Part shown: piece by piece, positions 57,868 to 64,000 of the stretch | How positions within the stretch are numbered: the stretch's first letter is position 1 | Layout: every line of letters begins with the position of its first letter | From: Microbacterium testaceum | GTDB lineage: Bacteria > Actinomycetota > Actinomycetes > Actinomycetales > Microbacteriaceae | Direction of reading: 5' to 3' | Assembly: GCF_001476285.1 (NCBI RefSeq) | Contig: NZ_LDRU01000009.1 | Span: forward strand, 1-64,000 | DNA: 64,000 bases | Notes under the pieces: model-generated | Seen by the model: only the letters and a program-made list of their open reading frames with translations | The model's database searches: none | Told to the model about the DNA's origin: nothing | Program-made: the position numbers and the translations under genes

Positions 57868-58902
57868 ATGAGCTGGCGCATGCCGAGCGAGACAGCCCCG
57901 CAGACCCGAACCTGGATGGCCTTCCCCGCGGAGGGACCCACCCTCGGCGAGACCAACGCCGAACGCGAGGCCGGTTACGCGGCCTGGACCGCTGTCGCCC
58001 ACGCCGTCGCCGAGTTCGAACCCGTGACGATGGTCGTCGACCCCGCCGAGGTGACGCGGGCGCGACGCATGCTCTCATCCGAGATCGAGATCCTCGAAGC
58101 GCCGGTCGACGAGTTCTGGATGCGCGACGCCGGCCCGACGTTCGTGCTCGATCCCGAGCGCCCGGGTGTGCTGGGGGCGGTCGCGTGGACGTTCAACGGC
58201 TGGGGCGACCACTGGTGGGGCACGTGGCGGAAGTCCGCCGGCCTCGGTCGGTTCGTCGCCGAGGCGGCCGGTGCCGAGCTCGTGTCGTCTCTCCTGGTGA
58301 ACGAGGGGGGCGGCATCCACGTCGACGGCGAGGGAACGGTCTTCCTCACCGAGACCGTGCAGCTCGACCCGCGGCGCAACCCCTACGCCGACCGCGCGCG
58401 CGTCGAGGCCGAGATGCTCCGCACGATCGGCGCGACGCACGCGGTCTGGCTGCCCCGCGGGCTGTCGCGCGATTACGAGGACTTCGGCACGAGCGGGCAC
58501 GTCGACATCGTCGCGACGATGCCCTCGCCCGGAGTCGTGCTCCTGCACGACCAGCGCAACCCCGCGCACCCCGACCACGCCGTCTCGGCCGAGCTCCGTG
58601 CCTTCTTCGGGGAGCAGACGGATGCCGCCGGCCGCCCGTTCGACATCGTCGACCTGCCCGCGCCCGCCACGATCCGTGACGCGGACGGCGACACCGACTG
58701 GAGCTACGTTAACCACCTCGTCGTCAACGGCGGCGTGATCGCCTGCGGCTTCGACGAGCCCGAAGCGGACGATCGGGCGCGCGGCATCCTCGAGGAGGCG
58801 TACCCGGGACGCCGGGTGATCACGGTCGACGCCCGCGAACTGTACGCCCGGGGCGGCGGCATCCATTGCATCACCCAGCAGCAGCCGGAGGTCGGCGCAT
58901 GA
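57868..58902 (+). CDS. aguA: Agmatine deiminase (peptidylarginine deiminase-family)
   Basis: A 344-residue guanidino-modifying enzyme. DEFWMRDAGPTFVL (substrate guanidinium Asp), NEGGGIHVDGEGT, GHVDIVATM (catalytic His) and the nucleophile C334 in GGGIHCITQQQP are all intact. It hydrolyses agmatine to N-carbamoylputrescine and ammonia. The downstream amidase starts within its stop codon (ATGA), so the pair is coupled. ATG 57868 has GAAAGAG about 12 bases upstream; another ATG 11 bases upstream is out of frame. Confidence 0.9.
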   Translation: MSWRMPSETAPQTRTWMAFPAEGPTLGETNAEREAGYAAWTAVAHAVAEFEPVTMVVDPAEVTRARRMLSSEIEILEAPVDEFWMRDAGPTFVLDPERPGVLGAVAWTFNGWGDHWWGTWRKSAGLGRFVAEAAGAELVSSLLVNEGGGIHVDGEGTVFLTETVQLDPRRNPYADRARVEAEMLRTIGATHAVWLPRGLSRDYEDFGTSGHVDIVATMPSPGVVLLHDQRNPAHPDHAVSAELRAFFGEQTDAAGRPFDIVDLPAPATIRDADGDTDWSYVNHLVVNGGVIACGFDEPEADDRARGILEEAYPGRRVITVDARELYARGGGIHCITQQQPEVGA

Positions 58903-60599
58903 TCGAGGTCACCGAAGCGACCATCGCCCAGCTCGCCGCCGCGCTCGCCGCGGGCGAGACCACCGCGGTCGAGCTCGTCGACGCGCACCTCGCGCGCATC
59001 GCCGCGTACGACGGGCCGGACTCCGCGACGAAGTTGAACTCCGTCGTCGTCCTCAACCCCGACGCACGGGCCGAGGCCGAGGCATCCGATGCGCGTCGCG
59101 CCGCGGGGCACGTGCGCGGCCCGCTCGACGGCATCCCGTACACCGCGAAGGACAGCTATCTCGTGCGCGGTCTCACCGCGGCATCCGGAAGCCCGGCGTT
59201 CGCCGATCTCGTCGCGCGGAGCGACGCGTTCACCATCGAGCGGCTGCGTGAGGCGGGCGCCATCTGCCTCGGGCGCACGAACATGCCCCCGATGGCCAAC
59301 GGCGGTATGCAGCGGGGTCTCTACGGACGGGCCGAGAGCCCGTACAACGCCGAATACCTCACCTCGGCCTTCGCCTCGGGCTCGTCGAACGGCTCCGGGA
59401 CGGCGACGGCCTCGTCGTTCGGCGTCTTCGGTCTCGGCGAGGAGACGTGGTCGAGCGGGCGGGCCCCGGCATCCTGCAACGGACTCTGCGCGTACACCCC
59501 CTCACGCGGCGTGATCTCGGTGCGCGGCAACTGGCCGCTGGTGCCGACCATGGACGTCGTCGTGCCGCACACGCGATCGATGGCCGACCTGCTCGCGGTG
59601 CTCGACGTCGTCGTCGCCGATGATCCCGAAACGCGCGGCGATTTCTGGCGCGCGCAGCCGTGGGTGCCGCTGCCGGCCGCGTCCGAGGTCCGGCCGGAGT
59701 CGTACGCCGCGCTCGCGGCCGACGCGTCGCTGGTGGGCAAGCGGATCGGCATCCCGCGCCTGTTCCTCGGCTCCGATCCGCTCGTGGGCACCGGTCCGAA
59801 GGGCGTGGGTGGGCCGACGGGCGAGCGCATCGAACCGCGGCCGTCGGTGCTCGCCCTGTGGGAGGCCGCGCGCGCCGACCTCGAGGCCGCGGGGGCGATC
59901 GTCGTCGAGACCGACTTCCCCCTGCTGAGCAACTACGAGGGCGACCGGCCCGGGGCGCCCACGATCGCGACCCGCGGTCTGGTGTCGCCCGAGTTCCTTC
60001 ATGGCGAGATCGTCGACCTGTCGGCGTGGGCGTGGGACGACTTCCTCCGCGCGAACGGACACCCCGGCCTCGCGGTCGTCGACGGCGCCGAGATCTTCCC
60101 ACACCCCGAGGGTGCGCTGCCCGACCGCTACACGGGCTTCGACGACGACATCGCCGTCTACCCCGCGCACGTGCGCGAGCACCCGGTGACGGCGTTCACC
60201 GAGATCCCGCACCTGGAGGAGGGGCTGCGCGGTCTGGAGGAGACCCGGCGCCGCGATCTCGAGGAGTGGATGGATGCCGAGGTCCTCGACGCCCTCGTCT
60301 TCCCGACGCAGAGCGACGTCGCGCCCGCGGACGCCGACGTGAACCCCGCCTCGGCGGACATCGCCTGGCGCAACGGCGTCTGGGTCTCGACCGGCAATCT
60401 CGCGATCCGCCACTGCGGGGTGCCGACCGTGACGGTGCCGATGGGGGTGATGGCCGACATCGGGATGCCGGTGGGCCTGACGTTCGCCGGTCGGGCCTAC
60501 GACGACACGTCTCTGCTGCGACTGGGCGCGGCGTTCGAGGCGCTGCGTCCGCGGCGCGTGGTGCCGCCGCGGACACCCCCTCTGCACACGCGGGGCTGA
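58899..60599 (+). CDS. Amidase signature family hydrolase
   Basis: A 566-residue amidase. The catalytic triad of the AS family is visible: K84 in YTAKDSYLV, cis-Ser in SGSSNGSGTATAS (160-172), and nucleophile Ser in the ETWSSGRAPA segment (usual TGGSIR.PA). The coupled gene order (4-base overlap after agmatine deiminase) suggests it hydrolyses N-carbamoylputrescine to putrescine, a step normally done by a nitrilase-fold enzyme (AguB). That is inference; it could also act on another amide. A central 100-residue insertion distinguishes it from GatA-type enzymes. Confidence 0.87.
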   Translation: MIEVTEATIAQLAAALAAGETTAVELVDAHLARIAAYDGPDSATKLNSVVVLNPDARAEAEASDARRAAGHVRGPLDGIPYTAKDSYLVRGLTAASGSPAFADLVARSDAFTIERLREAGAICLGRTNMPPMANGGMQRGLYGRAESPYNAEYLTSAFASGSSNGSGTATASSFGVFGLGEETWSSGRAPASCNGLCAYTPSRGVISVRGNWPLVPTMDVVVPHTRSMADLLAVLDVVVADDPETRGDFWRAQPWVPLPAASEVRPESYAALAADASLVGKRIGIPRLFLGSDPLVGTGPKGVGGPTGERIEPRPSVLALWEAARADLEAAGAIVVETDFPLLSNYEGDRPGAPTIATRGLVSPEFLHGEIVDLSAWAWDDFLRANGHPGLAVVDGAEIFPHPEGALPDRYTGFDDDIAVYPAHVREHPVTAFTEIPHLEEGLRGLEETRRRDLEEWMDAEVLDALVFPTQSDVAPADADVNPASADIAWRNGVWVSTGNLAIRHCGVPTVTVPMGVMADIGMPVGLTFAGRAYDDTSLLRLGAAFEALRPRRVVPPRTPPLHTRG

Positions 60600-60677
60600 A
60601 GCTCCCCGGCTGTGGACAACCCCTCCCGGCGCGGACGCTTCGCTAGCCTGGAGCACGACCGACGCCGAGGGGGGACC

Positions 60678-63600
60678 ATGACGGAAGTCGCGGGAGGGCA
60701 CGGGGGCAGTCACGGGAGGGCGTGGCCGTCGCAGCCCGAACTACTGACCGACACATCGCGCTGCCCATGGTGCTTCGCGCCGATCACGGCGTCGCCGTGC
60801 GCGACGTGCGGACTCGATCTCAGCGACCCGCGGACCTTCGACGTCCTGTCGCTGTCGCAGCACATCGCCGGTCTCGTGCACGCGCGCGACGAGGCGCTGC
60901 GGGTGATCCGAGCGGATGCCTCAGCGCGGGCGGGCGCGGCGGCTCCGGCCTCCTCGGCTTCTCCGGGCGCAGCTGCTCCCGCGGCGGCGCAGGTTCCTGC
61001 TGCCGAGGCTCCGGTTCCTGGTCCCGATGCGTCTGCCCCCGACGCTCCGGCCCCTGCTGTCGAGGGGCCGGCTCCCGACGCTCCGGCCCCTGCTCGCGAG
61101 GCGCCCGTTCCCGCGGAGGAATCGGTCGGCGCGCCGGTTCCCGGTTCCTCGCCGGTTCCCGATCCCCAGCCGGTTCCCGATCCCCAGCCGGTTCCCGATT
61201 CCGTCCCGGCCGGCGTGCCGGCGCCGGGCTCCCCGCCGCCGCTGCCGGTGGCCGCTCAGGCGGCGGCGCCCCCGACGTTCACGGCCCCTCCCGGGTTCGC
61301 CCCTCCGGGTGAGCTGCACCCGTTCCCGGGTGCCGGGACCGCGCAGCCCGCGGGCGGTCCGAGCGAGGGCGGACCGGCCTTCCCTCCGCCGACGCCCGTC
61401 GAGCCCGCCAAACCGCGTCGCTCCGGCGTGCAGGTCTTCCTGCTCTCGGTGGGCGTCGTGCTGCTCGCTGTGGCCGCGGCGTTCTTCCTCACGGTGGCGT
61501 GGGTCAGCGGTGGTCTCGTCCTTCGCTCGATCATCGTGGGCGCTCTGACCGCGGGCGTGATCGTCACGGCATCCGTTCTGCGCCGTCGACGACTGACGGC
61601 CACGGCGGAGGGTATCGCGCTCCTCGGAATAGCCCTCGTGGCGCTCGACGTGTGGGCCGTGCGCGCGAACGACCTCGCCGGGGCGTCCGGTGCGGACGCG
61701 CGCGTCTACTGGGGGTGGGCGGCGGCTCTCGCCGGCATCGGGTTCGTCGTGTGGGCGCGGTTCGCGGGTCTCCGTGCACCGCTGTCCGCGGGCGTCGCGT
61801 CGTTCGCGGTCGGCCCGCCTCTGGTCGTCGCGGGCCTCCTGTCCCGCGATGTCACTCTCGGGTGGTACGCCGCGGGACTGACGATCCTCGTCCTCACCCT
61901 CGCCGCGCCCCTGGTGCGGCGGCTCGCCCGGGCCGACCTCGGATCCGTCGCGATCGAGACCACCGCCCTGCGTTCGTTCGCCGGAGTCGGCGCGGTCCTC
62001 GCCCTGATCTCCGCGCTCGTCCTCGACCCCGAGAGCGCGTGGACGCCGGTCGCCGCGAGCGTGCCGCTCGCCGCGCTGCTCGCCGTGCACGCCGGCGCGT
62101 TCCTCCGCACCGGTGCGGCTCCCGTCGCGACCGTCGCGGCACCGTTCTCGGTGCTCGCTCTCGGATCCGGCGTCACGGCCACGGTCGTCCGTCTCGCGGA
62201 TGCCACGGTCACCGTCACCGTTCCCCTCCTGGTTGCCGTGGTCATCGCCCTCGCTCTCGAAGCCGTGGCCGTTCGTGTCGGCACCGGATCCGCTCGAACG
62301 GCTCTGCTCGCCGGTGCGCTGACCGCGGCCGCGGGTGCGGGGTTGGCCGCGGTGGCACCCGTTCTCTGGGCACTCGCGGCGCTTGGCGCTCCGTTGCGTC
62401 TCCTGCTCCCGCTGTTCGGCGAGTCCGCTTTCGTCGTGAATGACGTGGATGCCACGAGCACCGCGGCCGTCGTCTCGCTCGTCGCCGCGGTGGTGCTGGC
62501 TGCCCTCGTGTGGCGTCTCACCGGGCGCGGCGCGAGTCGCCGTCTCGTCGTGTGGTGGGCTGGCGCGGGCGTTCTGCTCCTCGTCGGTCCGCAGTGGCGT
62601 GTGGGCCTCGCGATCGTGCTCTGGTACCTCGCGTTGGCGATCACCGGCGTGGTGCTTTTGAGGCGGCGACGGGGCGATGTCGCGGTGTCCGCCGTCGCGG
62701 GGAGCCTCGCGCTCCTGACCGGCTGGGTCCTGTCGTTCTCGTCGCCCCTGGCGTGGACCGTCGCGACCCTCGGATTCCTCGTCGTGCTGTGGATGCTGGC
62801 ATCCGTCACCCCCTTGGCACGCGTGCCCGCGACCGGGGTGTTCGTCGCCTTCGCGGCGGGCAGCGCGTGGCTCGTCCCCGCCGCGGCGCTCGAGGGTCTC
62901 GGTCTCGAGGTCGTCGGTCTCGGGCCGCTCGAGGCTGTGGGGTCTGTCGCGTCGATCTGCCTGCTGCTCGCCCTCGCTCCCTGGCGTGGTCCGCTCGCGC
63001 CTCCGCGCGGATGGGACGCCGGGCAGCGCGAGGCGGCTGCCTTCGTGGGACTCGCGATCGTCTTCCTGTCGGCAGCGGTCTTCGCGGTGTTCGGCAACAC
63101 CGATCGCGCCGCGTCGACGTGGTGGGCCGTGATCGGCCTGGTGGCCACCGGTGCCGCCGCGTGGGTCGTCCTCGGTCGCGCGCACCGCTCCTGGGTGGTT
63201 CTGCGGCCCGGGGCGGCGGTCGTCTGGCCGCTGCTCGCGATGATGGCGACCCTCGCGATCATCCGCCCACTCGAGCCGGTCGAGCTGGTGCCGAGCGTCG
63301 CGGTCGCGTCCGTCGCCCTCCTTGCCGCCGCGGTGGCGCTGGCTGTCCTGCGGGGCGACGTTCGCACGCGGATCCTCGTCGACGCCGGAACCGGGGTGGT
63401 CGCTCTGCTGTCGGTGACGGCGCTCGCCCCGCGCGAGAGTGTCTGGCTTCCCCTCGTCGTCGTCGCGATCACCTCGCTGATCTGGTCCGTGGATGCGGAC
63501 GGGCTCTTCGTCTCACGCAGTTTCCGGCGTCACCTCGTCTGGCTCGCGGTCGCGCTGGCGACTGGCGCACTGTGGCTGCAGTTGTCGTCCGAACGGGTCG

Positions 63601-64000
63601 AGACGGTCGAGGTGTACACCCTCCCGCTCGCGGGCGTTCTCGTGCTGCTGGCCGCCGCGAACGAGCGTGCGCGGCGCCGTGTCGACGGGCGCTCGGTCGC
63701 CGCGCCCGCCGTGATCGCCTTCGCCGGAACGGCGCTGGCGCTGGTCCCCACCGCGGTGACGGATGCCGACGACACCGTCCGCGTGATCGTCGCGGGCGTG
63801 GCGGGCGCAGCGCTCCTTGTCGCGGGCGCCTGGGTGCGTCCGGCTCGGACACCTGACGTGCTCCCGATCGCGGTCGCCGCTGCGGGCGCGCTGTCGCTCC
63901 TTCTCGTGTGGGGGGCGCAGCTGCTCCACGTCGCCGAGCGCGGGGAGTCCGGTGGCCCGCTCCTCGATGGGCTCGTGCTCGTGGTCGCCGCGGCCCTGGC
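60678..64000 (+). CDS. Giant multi-pass membrane protein, SCO7613 C-terminal-domain type (partial)
   Basis: An open frame of more than 1,107 codons that runs off the window. N-terminal zinc ribbon: C29-x2-C32 and C41-x2-C44 (CPWC, CATC). Then a long Ala/Pro-rich linker (about 70-250) with three PVPDPQ/PVPDS-like repeats. From about residue 250, uninterrupted hydrophobic helices (25 or more) to the end. This matches actinobacterial membrane proteins annotated by the SCO7613 C-terminal domain; the function is unknown. GAGGGGGGA precedes the ATG at 60678, and TAGCCT at 60643-60648 may be the -10. A single DnaA-box-like TGTGGACAA is at 60611-60619. Confidence 0.75.
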   Translation, partial: MTEVAGGHGGSHGRAWPSQPELLTDTSRCPWCFAPITASPCATCGLDLSDPRTFDVLSLSQHIAGLVHARDEALRVIRADASARAGAAAPASSASPGAAAPAAAQVPAAEAPVPGPDASAPDAPAPAVEGPAPDAPAPAREAPVPAEESVGAPVPGSSPVPDPQPVPDPQPVPDSVPAGVPAPGSPPPLPVAAQAAAPPTFTAPPGFAPPGELHPFPGAGTAQPAGGPSEGGPAFPPPTPVEPAKPRRSGVQVFLLSVGVVLLAVAAAFFLTVAWVSGGLVLRSIIVGALTAGVIVTASVLRRRRLTATAEGIALLGIALVALDVWAVRANDLAGASGADARVYWGWAAALAGIGFVVWARFAGLRAPLSAGVASFAVGPPLVVAGLLSRDVTLGWYAAGLTILVLTLAAPLVRRLARADLGSVAIETTALRSFAGVGAVLALISALVLDPESAWTPVAASVPLAALLAVHAGAFLRTGAAPVATVAAPFSVLALGSGVTATVVRLADATVTVTVPLLVAVVIALALEAVAVRVGTGSARTALLAGALTAAAGAGLAAVAPVLWALAALGAPLRLLLPLFGESAFVVNDVDATSTAAVVSLVAAVVLAALVWRLTGRGASRRLVVWWAGAGVLLLVGPQWRVGLAIVLWYLALAITGVVLLRRRRGDVAVSAVAGSLALLTGWVLSFSSPLAWTVATLGFLVVLWMLASVTPLARVPATGVFVAFAAGSAWLVPAAALEGLGLEVVGLGPLEAVGSVASICLLLALAPWRGPLAPPRGWDAGQREAAAFVGLAIVFLSAAVFAVFGNTDRAASTWWAVIGLVATGAAAWVVLGRAHRSWVVLRPGAAVVWPLLAMMATLAIIRPLEPVELVPSVAVASVALLAAAVALAVLRGDVRTRILVDAGTGVVALLSVTALAPRESVWLPLVVVAITSLIWSVDADGLFVSRSFRRHLVWLAVALATGALWLQLSSERVETVEVYTLPLAGVLVLLAAANERARRRVDGRSVAAPAVIAFAGTALALVPTAVTDADDTVRVIVAGVAGAALLVAGAWVRPARTPDVLPIAVAAAGALSLLLVWGAQLLHVAERGESGGPLLDGLVLVVAAAL

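Noticed and set aside
60611-60619. DnaA-box-like TGTGGACAA as part of a replication origin
   Set aside because: Only one box, no AT-rich unwinding region and no dnaA/dnaN nearby.

Overview
The window reads as a chromosomal segment of a high-GC actinobacterium, most likely a Microbacterium or a close relative (Microbacteriaceae). The evidence is roughly 70% GC, near-exclusive G/C third positions, many GTG starts, leaderless start sites (a TANNNT hexamer 6-8 bases before the start codon), a short Zwf, an ECF42 sigma factor with a DGPF protein, and an SCO7613-like membrane protein. I see no rRNA, tRNA, insertion sequence, prophage or CRISPR array. Genes are densely packed on both strands and look like ordinary core plus accessory metabolism.

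Layout. 0-6.4 kb: YdcF-like protein, nitroreductase, zwf, GH15 glycosidase, a membrane-anchored unknown, a VOC protein. 6.4-11.8 kb (minus strand): an unknown membrane protein, then a histidine kinase / LuxR regulator pair upstream of a NatAB-type ABC exporter. 11.9-16.3 kb: FMN reductase, ECF42 sigma with its DGPF partner, exonuclease III, pyrE. 16.3-21 kb (minus): a LacI-controlled group (51-residue membrane protein, LacI, MFS porter, alpha/beta hydrolase, SGNH hydrolase). 21-26.2 kb: HAD phosphatase, CsbD, SDR, CtpE-like P-type ATPase, small membrane protein. 26.2-28.7 kb: a tandem hairpin array and the mntH-mntR manganese operon with twin operator boxes. 28.7-35.5 kb: SpoU methyltransferase, DszC/acyl-CoA dehydrogenase-like flavoenzyme behind a structured leader, MATE exporter, M13 peptidase, a beta-lactamase-fold protein lacking its catalytic motif. 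35.7-41 kb: a sugar or sugar-acid ABC importer without its own ATPase, an enolase-superfamily dehydratase and a FadR-type regulator. 41-48.8 kb: a small acidic protein plus FHA protein, purU, a TetR/quinone-oxidoreductase divergent pair, MFS, GNAT, SDR. 49-53.7 kb: enolase-superfamily OSB synthase/racemase-like enzyme, glyS, DrrAB-type ABC exporter. 53.7-60.6 kb: a SARP-like ATPase regulator, LacI, agmatine deiminase and amidase. 60.7 kb to the end: a very large multi-pass membrane protein that runs off the window.

Three things stand out beyond the genes. First, the 7-mer GGATGCC and its complement GGCATCC occur about 135 times by manual count, against about 15 expected from base composition. 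They appear equally in both orientations, force rare codons (GAT, GCA), and several terminators are built from inverted pairs of the word. This is how DNA uptake sequences look in Neisseria and Pasteurellaceae. Second, four intergenic hairpins at three loci, of two unrelated sequences, share one geometry: a short word repeated exactly 19 bp apart on each arm. A separate hairpin family forms a 109-bp tandem array at 26.3-26.7 kb with a lone copy at 15.6 kb. Third, an 11-bp-period direct repeat upstream of the DrrAB exporter matches the kind of site SARP regulators bind, and a SARP-like regulator lies next to that exporter.

All functional calls rest on reading motifs and on knowledge of protein families; no database search was possible.
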